Positions 44,560 through 55,971 of a stretch of DNA of 64,000 nucleotides are shown piece by piece. Under the pieces are notes generated by a model. The model did no database searches. It was not told the DNA's origin and saw nothing but the letters and a program-made list of their open reading frames with translations. The position numbers were made by a program, and so were the translations under genes. Position 1 is the stretch's first letter. Each line of letters starts with the position of its first letter. Origin of the DNA: Nemophila menziesii (Eukaryota; Streptophyta; Magnoliopsida; Boraginales; Hydrophyllaceae); contig JARWIR010000031.1 of assembly GCA_029959085.1 (NCBI GenBank), positions 186,001 through 250,000 of the forward strand. Direction: 5' to 3'.

Positions 44560-45058
44560 ATGAAAATAGCTATAGAAGGATGTATGAATGGAGAATTAGA
44601 CAAAGTTTATGAAACTTTATTACATTTACAACAAGTCGAGAATACCAAAATCGATCTTTTACTTTGCTGTGGTGATTTTCAGGTATTTTTCACAATTAGT
44701 CCCTCTGTTATGCTAAATTGCCAAATTTACCCAATCAATTTCTTTGTTCCAACAGTCTGTTAGAAATGAAAAGGATCTTTTAAGCTTAAACGTGCCACAT
44801 AAGTATCGAACAATTTCTTTGTTCCAACTATATTTATAGGAGGAAATCATGAAGCTTCGAATTATTTATGGGAATTGTAAGTTTTTGATTTAATTTTATG
44901 TTGAATATATAATGTATTTAATATTTATTTTTTTAGGTATTATGGAGGATATGCAGCTCCTAATATTTACTTCCTTAGTATAGCAAGAGTGGTTAAATTT
45001 GGGAATATTCGAATTGGTGGACTTTCTGGAATATATAAAGGACATGATTATCATAAAG
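44560..45058 (+). pseudogene. DBR1: RNA lariat debranching enzyme fragment
   Basis: Exon-like pieces match the N-terminal third of DBR1, the 2'-5' phosphodiesterase that opens intron lariats in the nucleus. Piece 1 (44560-44682) has [20 protein letters not shown] and LLLCCGDFQ and ends before GT. Piece 2 (from 44756) has SVRNEKDL ... NVPHKYR. Piece 3 (to 44875) has the metallophosphatase motif GGNHEASNYLWE and ends at GTAAGT. Piece 4 (44937-45058) has [13 protein letters not shown] and [16 protein letters not shown]. The segment before GGNHE is replaced by intron-like sequence, a metal-ligand His is Asn (residue 10), and the C-terminal two thirds are absent. It cannot be an active enzyme. Confidence 0.85.
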
Positions 45059-45154
45059 GTTTTATTGCACTATAGGTCCCTATGTTTTCAATTTATTTCA
45101 TTATAAGTCCCTATAATCTGCTAACTGTATTTTTTTAAAATCCAGGGAAACCAT

Positions 45155-45269
45155 TCACAAAGAGAGTTTTATTAACACGTGATGCAAAACTAATGAGACA
45201 TGTCATGAAGCTTCGAATTATTTATGGGACAGTGTTTATGTGCGAAATTTCACAGATGTTGATGATAAT
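45155..45269 (+). pseudogene. Chimeric piece: DBR1 repeat joined to cysteinyl-tRNA synthetase motif
   Basis: Bases 45203-45229 repeat 27 bp of DBR1 (44847-44873, encoding HEASNYLW) and run in frame into VYVRNFTDVDDN at 45234-45269. This is the hallmark VRNFTDVDDK segment of cysteinyl-tRNA synthetase. A GTGAG donor-like site follows. The preceding bases 45155-45200 were not recognised. It is a scrambled fragment with no enzyme function. Confidence 0.7.
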
Positions 45270-45424
45270 GTGAGAATTTCTTTAAAACTTTAGTTATACA
45301 TTGCGTTTTTTTCTGACTCTTTTAGCATTTTAGAAACTATATAGATAATTAAAGAGTACATAGTTGACTCTTTTGGCATTTTTAGTTATTTATTCAATTG
45401 GTCCATGTGTCATTTGTGCATCAG

Positions 45425-45520
45425 GTGATCCGTCATGTTGCATTTCCATGTTTTGGAGTTCTAAAAATGGAGAAGCACATTTTATTACCTTCAGTAGCTG
45501 ATACTGTAATTGAGCAAGGT
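45425..45520 (+). pseudogene. Exon-like fragment, unknown
   Basis: An open stretch between an AG and a GTAA site encodes VIRHVAFPCFGVLKMEKH and following residues. No family was recognised. It sits between the synthetase and coiled-coil fragments. Confidence 0.3.
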
Positions 45521-45745
45521 AAATTATTATAATAATCTCAGCCAGTTTTTAAGAAATAATTATTACCTTAAAGGTTTAGTGTCATTTGGCATGAATGTTC
45601 AAAGAATATTATGAATAAATGTGCATTTGACATGGCTGAAGCGAAGAAACATGAAGAATTGAAGATAATATGTTCATGTCATAGTCTAATGTTTCTCTAA
45701 TATTTACCTAATGTATGGTATTTTACAGATTAAAAAGGCATATAT

Positions 45746-45965
45746 GCAGAGGCAATAATTGGTGCAGATAATAAATACTCTGAAATAAGAAAATTAATGG
45801 AAGAAGCTCATGAAAAAATGATTGAATCAGAGGCAAAATTACGTGCTGCTGAAGCATTGAAATCTTAAGCAACTAGGTATCATTTTATAGCTGATAGAAA
45901 CTTAAAGGATATTACAAGACATGAAGATGATTTTAGAAGGCATATGATTCCTTTTAAACCTGAGT
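45746..45965 (+). pseudogene. Coiled-coil fragment, possibly CRWN/LINC (nuclear lamina-like)
   Basis: The frame encodes a charged helical stretch (EIRKLMEEAHEKMIESEAKL, AAEALK), a TAA at 45866-45868, then TRYHFIADRNLKDITRHEDD and a short end before GTATG. The pattern A-E-A-L-x(n)-R-Y-H-x-x-A-x-R-x-L-K-x(3)-R-E/H-D-D resembles plant CROWDED NUCLEI proteins, long coiled coils of the nuclear lamina. The match is from memory and over about 70 residues only. Confidence 0.4.
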
Positions 45966-48311
45966 ATGTTTTCTGTTTCTTTAAATTATTTCCTGTTATT
46001 CATTTAGTTGTGCGAATCTTTTGGCATCAATGTTTCTAATTGGATTGTATCTATTTTTAATGGTTATAGCTTTTATATGATATGATACGTGTGATTTAGA
46101 AGGAATTTAATGAGGGTATTGGGATAATGAAGCTAAAGTGAGAAAAGTTATGTTCAATATAGTTGTTTCGAAAAAACCTGCTCATAGGATATAATTTAAA
46201 AATGTTTTAATAAAAATCCATTTCTTGGCTTTATCATTGAAGGAAAACGATTATTTTTTATCTATTAAAAGCCTTCTCAGTCAGTTTCTTCACCATGATT
46301 CAACTATTTGTTTATTTTATAGGTGGTTGATTCTTTGGATAGGGATGGATATGAAGAAGCTTCAATTAAGCTCAAAGATTTGGATCTGTTATGATGGTGA
46401 TCCTTATGATTTGAAGCGTTTGCAAACAACCAACTGCTAGGAAACACTGAACACTAACTGTTGAGCACCCGAACAAACGGTCAGACGATGCATACGCTAT
46501 AGGAAAGCCTTGAACTGTTAAGAGAAAATGAAGGGTCAAACGAAGGTGGGAGTATATGGGCAGTATCGCCTACGTTTCTTGATCATCATCGACTCTTCTC
46601 CTGATAGAGTTTACCAAGTGATAAAGGCTTTTTGGTCATAGATGAGAGCTTGATCTATCAAGTTTTTGGGTTACATGTTGAATTACATTTGAGTTACATT
46701 GACAATGGTATCTCATGGTACCAAATAATCCTATGTTTTACTCTTGCACTGATTCATTAAATTTTTGTTATATCTTCATGTGTATTTCTGTGACTATTAG
46801 GTTAATTGCATCGTGTGTCCCTATTATGTAAAACTCATCATTTGAAATTGAATTATTGGTCCTTATTAGATAAATTGCAGATTACAAGCTTTCTCAATAC
46901 GTGCTTGAGAGTTTTTACCTTCAAAACTCTCTCAATCTAATGAATTAAGTGACAGGTGGGGATAATGGTAACCCAAGCCTGTTTTTGATTCCTGAAAATA
47001 CTCATCACAAACAATAAGAAAGCAGCAGATAAATAAATCTTAGAATTGGGTTCTGTTCATTAGAATTGGGCTCTGTTCATAAGAAATAACTAAAACCCAT
47101 GTAGAAAAATGATCATACTCCTGTGCTATTCATTCTTCTCATTCATGGTTTTTTTTTACTTTAGTTATAGTTGTTAAAGGTTGTTTAATTTATAGTTGTT
47201 TAATTTATTAATAATTCAGGGATCTATTAAAGGTCATTGATGTTCCTTATATTCTTCAATTTACATGTGCATTGAATACTTCAATAATCAGCAGGTAAAG
47301 GGCATGACGGAGGAACTTATTATAACAAACAATATAACGGTGATTATATAGTTAGGCATGACATCGTTTCCATTACATCGTTTTTCTCACTAGCATAAAA
47401 ATTGAATATATTTTTATTAATCGTTTTTCCTCACCAGCAGAAAAATGAGATGTTTTGTGATTTTTAATTAGACTTCATTTTGTTAAATTTTCTTGAAGCC
47501 AGATCAAGTATGTAAACAACTCATTTCTTGATTGTGACCGATATTTCTATCTATAATTTCATCATATATATTTGTACCCATATAATCAGTTTTCATATAA
47601 ATTTGTCTCATAATTAATTTATGCTAAATAATCAAACAAAGGTTTAATGTCTTTTCGTGAATGGATTTTTTTATATTTATTGTAATGCCTTTCCTACCTC
47701 CGTTCTTGAATGGTGTACTTAAGAAACTATCTATCGATGAAAGACACTATCGAGTAGTTAATTTAAATCGAGAACCAGGAGTATTCCTATTTTTCACACC
47801 CAACACCGACAAAACCAAGGATATAAATGAAGATCGATTCTAGAGCGTCTGCATTGAGGAGATATGGGTCTTTTACATGTTGGTATAGATAAGACTATCA
47901 ATTTTTAACCAATATCATATCTTCACATTTACGTAGTGCCTTCAGGCACGAGTCATATCTAACACAAATAACAACCAAGCCATCCAACCAACAAATGAAC
48001 GTGGTGCAATTTTTTGGTAATTACGAGTGTTTGTGACACATGTTATTGAATATACGATCTTGGTGCATTTTTTTTAATTATATCTTAACTTCTTAACTTT
48101 CCATCTCAAACTAAGTAAAATTAACGATTAATTGATTAATTTTTGAAGTGCCTTCAGGTACGGGAAATACTTGAGAGTGAGTGATTTATTTGTATTTAAT
48201 AACCTAATTATGTTGATGAATAAAGAGTCTCCTTAAGTTTTTGGCTCAAATGTAAGATTTATGGGATATTGAGCATGATTTATGAAATATTAGCAAATTT
48301 TTTATTTTTCG
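45966..48311. other. Probable Helitron body without recognised genes
   Basis: Scattered exon-like pieces occur, for example VVDSLDRDGYEEASIKLKDL at about 46322-46382, and unidentified stretches to 47850. GTGCCTTCAGGCAC near 47938 followed by CTAA, and GTGCCTTCAGGTAC near 48151, resemble the terminal hairpin at 48312-48340 and may be older ends. No replicase/helicase gene was seen. Confidence 0.4.
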
Positions 48312-48339
48312 TAGTGTCTTCAGACACGGGCTATACCTA

Positions 48340-48340
<1 letters not shown>
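48312..48340 (+). mobile_element. Helitron-type 3' terminus
   Basis: The hairpin GTGTCT-TC-AGACAC is followed by GGGCTATAC and CTAG, then T. This is the Helitron 3' signature: a short GC-containing hairpin about 10 nt before CTRR, inserted between A and T. No TIR or TSD is expected. The 5' TC end was not located. Confidence 0.6.

Positions 48341-48384
<44 letters not shown>
48341..48384. repeat. (TA)n microsatellite
   Basis: A continuous TA run of 44 bp starts directly after the Helitron-like end, consistent with Helitron preference for AT targets. Confidence 0.9.
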
Positions 48385-48387
<3 letters not shown>

Positions 48388-48864
48388 TAAGTCTTGTTTG
48401 AAGGCACTAAAAAAACATACATGTTAATTGTTACAACAAATGCTTAATAATCCAAATACATGTGTGTATATATATGCGATTACGTGAGTTCATGAATCCA
48501 TATAGACATTTTGATATTTATTTGCAAATAAACAAATGAAAGAGGCATAATATGCATAGAGACCATTTAAAACCAATAATAAAATAATACGAATCCTTCT
48601 AAATCTAGTGTTAAACTCAATACATTCAATATTTTATTTTTGTTATAGTAGAAGTCAATAGATCGTGGTTGAAACGTACTAGTACATGCTCAATGTGTTC
48701 TTTTAAGTCCGAAAAGAATATCCTACGAAGGGTTTTCCATTCACACCTATCTTCCATGAGCGTTGTCTACACACTATTTGGGGATCAATGAAGGTGGAGT
48801 AAACATTTGTTTGGCAAAGTCCTAAATATGTAAGTCAATCCACACAAGTATTAGTCTCTCCAAC
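48385..48864. other. AT-rich stretch without a recognised gene
   Basis: No coding frame or element end was identified. Confidence 0.4.
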
Positions 48865-48990
48865 TGGTGGATCTTGGGGTGTGATAAAATTAAGCAATAA
48901 ATAAAAGGATACACAAACCGCAAGTGTACGGGTCGTTCCAAGTAACAGATAAGTAAAATCGGGATTATCGTCTCCACAGGGATTGCGAGG
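48865..48990 (-). mobile_element. LTR fragment of reverse element H
   Basis: It begins TGGTGGATCTTGGGGTGTGA, closely matching the LTR start at 61979 (TGGTGGGTCCTGGGGTGTTA). Only 126 bp remain before element G starts. The rest of this LTR is missing from both sides of G. Confidence 0.7.
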
Positions 48991-50519
48991 TGATGTCTCC
49001 TCATTTGTGATAGATTTATATTAGGATGAGACATCATTTTTAGTGATTTAGGAAGTCTTCTAGTCGATTTTCTTGAGAAATAGTGCACTTTCCTATTTTG
49101 AGTCTTGATTTAGTAAAATAATATTTTTAGAGCATATTGAGTTTAATTATTTATTTAGTGTGAAGCTTTAAAGATAATTATGGAGATTAATTAGATTCCA
49201 AGTCAAAGACTACAAGATATGGAAAGAGATAGACATGGTAATTGGAGATAAGGAAATAAAAGCTAAAAACATGGAAAAGGAAAAGCTGCCTTAATCCTGA
49301 ATTTCTGCACCTACGACCACAAATCAGCTTATATCTCAAAAACAGTGTGGAATTTGGAGAAACGGTCAAGAGCAAAGTTGAAGAGCTTTCCGAGACGATC
49401 AATTTGGTATACTCATACGCGTCAAACGGATGAATATTGAAGCTGTGAGAGTCAAAAGAAAATCGGACCTGATTTCATGTTTTTAGGGTTACGAATTTGA
49501 GTTGGGCTTGGAGTCCACTACTTACTTCTCCTTCAAGAAAACGAATTAGGGCTTCCAAGACACCTATAAATACACCCTTATACCATTGTAAACATGTCCT
49601 TGCTCAGTTTCAAGCTTAGGCTTAGTCCTTACTTGTATTTTCTCACTTTTAAATAATAGCTTAGTCCTTTAAATTAAGATTCATCCTTAGTATCAAGCTA
49701 TTCATCCAAGAAGCAAGCTGACCTGTAGAGGAAGACAAGAGGAAGAAGTTGGAGAGTGACAAACTCCTCTTCTACATCTCACCTTCTCTATATTTAGGGT
49801 AATTAGCTATAGATTGTGGTTTCACCATATTTCTAAGCTTTTATTCTGTAAGTTTTACTTTTAATTGTTGGGTTATTATTTTGTCTACATTCATAAATAC
49901 TATTTGTTTGTTCTAATTGATTGAGCTTGGCGTATATTGTTATTATGTGTTTTGACTTATTGTTACATCCTTAGATTTGGTCAATCTTAGGATTATTCTT
50001 AGTTATTGACAACACCACATAATCGTCTAGTTTTGATCCTTTGCCTAACTAGATAGCCATAAAGGTTTGATTTAATCACCAATCATTACCCAAGACCTTG
50101 GTAGTGGAGAGGTTGCTCCTAAGCCTAGAAAAGGCTAGGTAGAATTTAGAATCCTGGTTAATATATAATGCTTAATCTGTGACAAGTTAGAATAACGACT
50201 TAGTAAAATAGACTCATATTAGTAATCCTAATCTATTAGACTTACATTCATATTTATTTATCTGCATTCTTATTTGTTTATTTCGTATCAGATAGTATTT
50301 CATATTATTCTATTTTTATTATAAAACATCTAAATTCATCTACGCTTGTTAAATATAAATAGATCTAACAGATACAATCCCTGCGAACGAACTTAACTTA
50401 TCATTAAAACTTGCAAACGATCTGTGATACTTGCAGTGAGTTCCGTGGTTCTCAAGGGTGTGTGCTCTTTATTATTACCTTTATTTATCTATTATTTTAT
50501 CACACCTTTGCCCCCACCA
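48991..50519 (+). repeat. 5' LTR of element G
   Basis: It runs from TGATGTCTCC to GCCCCCACCA. The inverted repeat spans 48991-49036 and TATAAATA lies at 49565-49572. Confidence 0.9.
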
Positions 50520-50525
50520 AGTTTT

Positions 50526-50543
50526 TGGCGCCGCTGCCGGGGA
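50526..50543 (+). other. Primer binding site of G
   Basis: It reads TGGCGCCGCTGCCGGGGA, 6 bp after the LTR, identical to B2. Confidence 0.82.
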
Positions 50544-50643
50544 TTTATCTTTAAGTTCTATTTTGTGTTTATTTAGTGTAGAAGTTTTTATTTGTTTTCA
50601 GTTTTACGCTTTCTTTTTGTTTTAGTCTTTCTCAGGATTTTAG

Positions 50644-52902
50644 ATGGATAATCAACGGTTAGAGCTAGGTTTACCTAGTAAATTTCGAGTTCAACGCATT
50701 GGGATTCGCGTCCCAACTATCCAAGCCGTTAGATTCAAGCCTGATCCTGACTTAATTAATCAATTCGCGAGCTATGGGAAATTTAATGGTGATACAAATC
50801 AAGATCCGGTCAGATCTGTTCAAAAATTCATGCAATTTTGTGATGCCTACATTAATGAAGGTGTTACGCAAGAACAGATGTATTATTTAATGTTTCAATT
50901 TTTCTTGACCGGGAAAGCAAGCGATTGGTTAGATGATCAACCTCCCGAGCTTATTACAAATTGGGACAAACTTCAAGAAAGATTCCTTGATAAATTTTAT
51001 CCTACAAGTATGCGAGTGAAGGAACTATTGGAGCCTACAAATTTCTTACAAGAAGCCGGAGAGAGTGTTGGTGAAGCATGGACGAGATTTCAAAAGATGT
51101 TGGCAAGATGTCCACTACATGGATACACGCCACAATTACAATTATCCATGTTCTATAATGGACTCGATAGAGAGTCAAGGCTGAGAGCAGATAATATGGG
51201 TCGTGGAAATTTTGTCTCTATGGATCCAAAAGAAGCAAAAAGTGGTATGGAAACAATCATTGAGAACAACATGAGTTGGCCACAAAGAAAAACTCCTACC
51301 ACTAACGACGAAGAAGATGCGAGGATTTCAAGCTTGCAAGATCAAATACAACAACTCGCTATAACTGTTAAGGAAAGCATCCCAAAGCCACCTCAACAGT
51401 TATACCTATAAGAGCAAGCCTATGAAAATCAAGCTGATCAACCACCGAGCTATACTGTGCATAATGTAAGTCAAGCTCAATCACGTCCTCAAGAAGAGAT
51501 TACTGAGTTAAAAGAGACTATTAGTCAATTCATTAACTTCTCGAAGGATAATATGAGCAGACTTGAATCAAAGATCGATGCATCAGTAGTGAAAAGCCTG
51601 CAACAACAGAATCAAGATCTTAAACAACATAATCAACTTTTAGAGAAGAATGTAATGCGGCTCACTACAATCATAGAACAAATGCAAAGTCAACTCCTAC
51701 AATTGACCCAAGATACAACTACTAACATGAAGAAGATCCAATACGTTGACGATAAGGTTAAGACTATTAGTCTTCAAGCTCAAAAGATAAAAGAACACGG
51801 TGAGATAATCACCGAAGCGCTACCATCTCCCTCAAATGGGGATGTTCTTCCAAACAAGTCAAACGTAAAACGGATGAACTTAGATGAGATAATTGTTGAA
51901 GATTGGGTTGAAGAAGTTGAACATGATAAGATTAAGAAGCCTAGAGTGGTTGATGAACTAAGAATTGAAGAGAGAAGTAGAGCAAGACAAACACCCATGC
52001 ATTGCCACTATCCCACGGAGCAACATCAGAAGTGTATAGAGGCGTTAAAACAAGTGAAAATTAACGTCCCTTTACTCGAAGCTATGGAAGGAAGGAGAAA
52101 CTATGATCGATTCTTTCTGGAGGCACTCTCCAATAAGAAAAGATTCACAAGAGCCAAGTCTGTAGCAATCAACGAAGGGGTATCAATACGAGTTCAAAGA
52201 AGATTACCACCGAAGCGTAAAGATCCGGGAAGTTTCAATCTCCCAATCAAAATAGGTGGTTTATTTCATGGAAAAGCCATGTGTGATTTAGGGGCAAGTG
52301 TGAATATCATGCCCAAAAGTGTATTCAAGAAGATTGGTATTAGTGAAGCGAAACCGACATCCGTAATCTTACAACTTGCGGATCAATCTACTCTTAAGCC
52401 GTGGGGAGTAATAGAGGATGTACTCGTTCAAGTAGGTAACCTTGTTATTCCAACGGACTTTATTATTCTTGACTACAAAGCAGATAAGAACGTCCCATTC
52501 ATTCTTGGGCGTCCATTCCTAGCCACCAGCGATACTATAGTGAATGTGAATGAAGGAACCGTGACTCTTAGTATTAAAGATAACTCTGAAACATTCTATG
52601 TTTCGGGAAAGAAGAGGAAAAAGAAGTCAAAAGAACTATATCCAATCAGAGCAGTAACCAAGAAGCCAGAACCTGAAAGTCTCCAAGAAACCATAGAGAA
52701 AAAGATTGAGTTTGAGGTAGGAGACGAGGTGGCATGGAAACCTCCCAACCCCAAACAGAGCAGTTCTTGGAAGGGACCTTATGTTATCACACAAATTATC
52801 TCAGAAGGAGTGGTCGAAATCAAGGCTATCAAAGGTTGCAAGCTCGATTTGGTAAGTGTTAATCATCTCACTCACTGCTGGGGAGGCTATAAAAAGAAAT
52901 AA
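50644..52902 (+). pseudogene. Gag-protease-integrase C-terminal tail polyprotein of G (one stop)
   Basis: A single frame from ATG 50644 to 52902 is interrupted only by TAA at 51409-51411. It encodes a short N-terminus, a Retrotrans_gag core at about 50740-51240 (FFLTGKASDWLDDQPPE, GEAWTRFQ, CPLHGYTPQLQL), a coiled-coil linker after the stop (51490-51780), the Athila-type IKVNVPLLEAM-like pre-protease segment near 52050, an aspartic protease at about 52210-52560 (CDLGASVNIM, ILGRPFLA), and the integrase tail at about 52710-52890 (WKGPYVITQI, VNHLTHCWGGY). There is no zinc knuckle, RT, RNase H or integrase core. The stop separates Gag from protease, so translational readthrough or plain decay are both possible. 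Confidence 0.87.
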
Positions 52903-53214
52903 CCAAGGTAAATCGTCTAACTTTGAAAGACGTTAAACAAAAGTGCCTTTTCCCATAATAATTTTTATGTTTTTATGTTTTTAGTTTTAGTTTAGGTTAG
53001 TTAATTTTAGTTGATATTGCATATTTGAGGAAGGTATTAGTGTTTTTGATGATTAGGTATTGGAGAAATCGAGTTAGGGAAGCGAGCAAAATTTTTCGGA
53101 ACGCAGAAACTTCGGCAAGTCATATCTTTGCGCTCGGATGTCGGAATCAGGTGATCTTTGAGCCTAAACTGCATAACTTTTCGAGATCTAGCTGATGGGG
53201 AGGTTTTTGCCAAG
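52903..53214 (+). other. Spacer before tandem repeats of G
   Basis: It shares AACTTTGAAAGACGTTAAA, GGTATTAGTGTTTTTGATG and GGAGAAATCGAGTTAGGGA with A. It has an extra segment at 53100-53200 not seen in A. Confidence 0.5.
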
Positions 53215-53465
53215 TGCGGTACACCGGACCTCAGCCGCGGTGCACCGCAAGATAAAAACCCGTGCCACGGTAGCAGCCACGTGTTGTGTACAGAAAAGAA
53301 AAAAAAATATAGCTGATGGGTCTGGTATACCGGACCCTATACCGCGCCATGCACCGCACAAACACGTGCCACGGGGTCCTACCACGGGTATTTTGACGTA
53401 GGAAGCGCGGTGTACCCCGCGGTACACCCCATGGTCCGCAGGGGTAGTCCGCACGAGCCGCCAGA
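53215..53465 (+). repeat. GC-rich tandem repeat of G
   Basis: Units begin near 53215 (GCGGTACACCGGAC), 53321 (CTGGTATACCGGAC) and 53406 (GCGCGGTGTACC), about 106 bp then 85 bp apart. CACGTG is at 53278-53283. TATA-like GCTATATGAAG follows near 53490. The third unit resembles the A form (CCATGGTCCGC), so G carries both repeat types. Confidence 0.8.
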
Positions 53466-53882
53466 GAGAGAAAAGAAAGGGTTTTAAGGCTATATGAAGA
53501 TCTAATGCTCATTATTCCGAATTTATTAAACCTTAAACCTCTTTCTCTTCTCCAGAACTCTCCCAACTCCATTAAAGCTTCAACAAACCTTCACCTAACA
53601 TCAAAACACTACCAAATCACCATTAATTCACATCCAAATCCTTCCCTACATCATTACAAAGAAGATTCAAGCACCCAAATCATATCAAAACACCTAGAAA
53701 CCAAGAATCAAAACCATGAATTTCAAGATATTCTTCTCAAATTCCTTAAACCCATATCATCAAAGCTTGATTCAATCATACCCACATGGAGAATTGTCAT
53801 CCTAACCACAATAAAGCTTGTTCCACCTATGATTAAGTTACAAATTTCAAGAGTGCTCAAAGCTTTGAGTTGGGGGTCAAAA

Positions 53883-54370
53883 GAGATGATGAAGAGAATA
53901 GGGATATTATCAAGTGTATGGGATATGAAGAATCAAAGCAAGGTATTGGGTAAGCTCTAGAAGATTTCAATTGAGATGGGTACTAGTTTGGGAATAAATT
54001 ACAAGGTAAATCGGATCAAGAGAATAGAGGAAAGCTAGCGGTGGTGAATTCAAAGAACAAAAAGGTTAAAACTTTCATAAGGAAGACACCACAACCTCTA
54101 CAATCGATAGTCCTTTAACCCAAGATGAACAAGAGCTTCTGGGACACTAGTAGCTGTGTTCAAAACATATTCCTGGATGAACAACTGTCACATGAGAGAT
54201 TATTCAAAGAGAAAAGTTGGAAGAAGATAAACAAGAGATTTCTAGAGTGTGATTGATTGGGATGGAGCATAAGAAGATGTAAGGGAAAGCGAAATTGGTG
54301 ATAATAGAAATTTACATACATGGAAAGCACTGCACCCTATTCCGGGTATTGATCAGGCGAGGTAAATAGC
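53883..54370 (+). pseudogene. Decayed, shortened env-like ORF of G
   Basis: It begins after TTGAGTTGGGGGT (53865-53877) at a start resembling that of A, but only about 490 bp remain with many stops. The domain motifs of A are not recognisable. The segment ends before the second hairpin/PPT module (54465-54501). Confidence 0.55.
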
Positions 54371-54464
54371 CTCGAAGAGTATGTTTTCTTTCTTCCTAAC
54401 CTTTTCTATATGTGCAGTATCTGTAAAATTTTAATTTTCTTTTATTTTATTTTTGAGTCTTTTC

Positions 54465-54501
54465 GAGTCGTGGGGACACGACTCATTTTTGAGTTGGGGG
54501 T
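54465..54501 (+). other. Second hairpin/PPT module of G
   Basis: Stem GAGTCGTG-GGGA-CACGACTC (54465-54484) is followed by TTGAGTTGGGGGT (54489-54501). Confidence 0.75.
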
Positions 54502-55935
54502 GTGGGGATTCGTTGTCTCTCATCTCCATTTTTCTGTTTTTTTTTTAGGTAAAATTAAAATTTTTGAAGGTTTAGATGTATGTAGAGTGTGTTTAATAGC
54601 TTGAAAGCATAAGCTCAGTGAGTTAATGATAGTAAGTAGTATGTTTATGAGCTATTTTATTTTGTATGCTTTGAGTATTTGCAGGAAAACACACATTGAT
54701 AGTAAAGAAAAGATTAGTAAGCAATGTGATAGAAAGTATGTTCGATTTCAGGGAACCTTGAGAAGTGTGTAGGCCGTGAGATCCAAGCTAGTGACAAAAC
54801 CATTTGATGAAAGTGCTAAAGGTAAGAAAATAACGATATTGCATAGTGTAGAAAGTGATTAAGGCAGTTCTTTCATGTTTGAAGCCTTTGAAGCCTTTTT
54901 ATACCTTCTCACCATGTTATTTTTTATTTTATATGCTATATCCTTCTCAACCCCTTCTAGCCTTTCTAAAGCCTTTTATTTAGCCACATTATAAGCCATA
55001 TCCCTTTAGATTATAGGACTTTTCCATATGACCCGTACTCGAATCGCGATGCATAGAAAGTTGTTTTAGAGCTTGAGTTTGGGATGGTGGGTCCACCATT
55101 ATGGGAAATATTATTGGGATGAGATTTTTGAGCTTATTAATTGTGCTCTGTTCTTAAGATTGATGATGACTCACAGATTTGTATTGTAACCCTTTGCCGG
55201 GGTATTAGTGAATGAAAAAGAAGCTACGAGCTAATTTTGCCAACAAGGGCATTAAAAGAAAAATATATATATATGAGAAAAATAGCGTGATATCTCATCA
55301 TTAAAAGAGAATCATAGCTATAGAAAAGAAATTGATTTAAAAAGAAAATATATATATTCGCACCGGCAAAGTGGAATTTTTATGTGACATCTTATGCTTT
55401 AATTGGGTTATTGGGGATGCTAAATTGTGCATCAAGGAATTCATTGGGTTGAGTGAGAAACGTTTTATGAGAGTAACTCAAGCTCTAGGGCGATTCGTTG
55501 ATGGCTAGTGAGGAGAGAGCCAAAAGCTCACTCTAAATTATTCAAATATACTTATCATATCGTCCCTAAGCCTACATTACAACCTTAAAGACCTTTTGAT
55601 TCTTTGCTATGTAATTGAGAAGTGATTGAGCCAATAGATAGTAGTTAAATGGATCCTTGGACACTAGCGTAAGTTTGATGACCAATTGATAGCTTCCTTG
55701 GTGAACTGAGTAAAGTTCCTCTCCTTCTTACATTGCGAAGCTAATCTGATCTAGAATTCAAGCCGTGTTGACTGTGGATATGAGAAGTGTACAGGTATGT
55801 AGTTTGTAAATATCATTACATGAAATTTTCTGAGTAGTTTCTTTAAGTTTATTCTCCATATTCTGCTATTTTCTTCCCTCTTTGCTTAACTGACCTAGGT
55901 GTGTATTTAGAGACTTCCCTTTGTTTTTATCTTTA
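54502..55935 (+). other. Noncoding tail of G
   Basis: It is conserved with 15229-16658 of A, including TTGAGTTTGGGATGGTGGGT near 55074 and the GTGAGGAGAGAGCCAAAAGC motif near 55509. No gene was seen. Confidence 0.6.
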
Positions 55936-55969
55936 TTGTATCGGGACGATACAACTTTGAGTTGGGGGT
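55936..55969 (+). other. Terminal hairpin and polypurine tract of G
   Basis: Stem TTGTATCG-GGA-CGATACAA (55936-55954) is followed by TTGAGTTGGGGGT (55957-55969), two bases before the 3' LTR. Confidence 0.8.
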
Positions 55970-55971
55970 CT

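Noticed and set aside
48822..49088. Minus-strand frame across the start of G
   Set aside because: It crosses the junction between H and the LTR of G and has no family resemblance.
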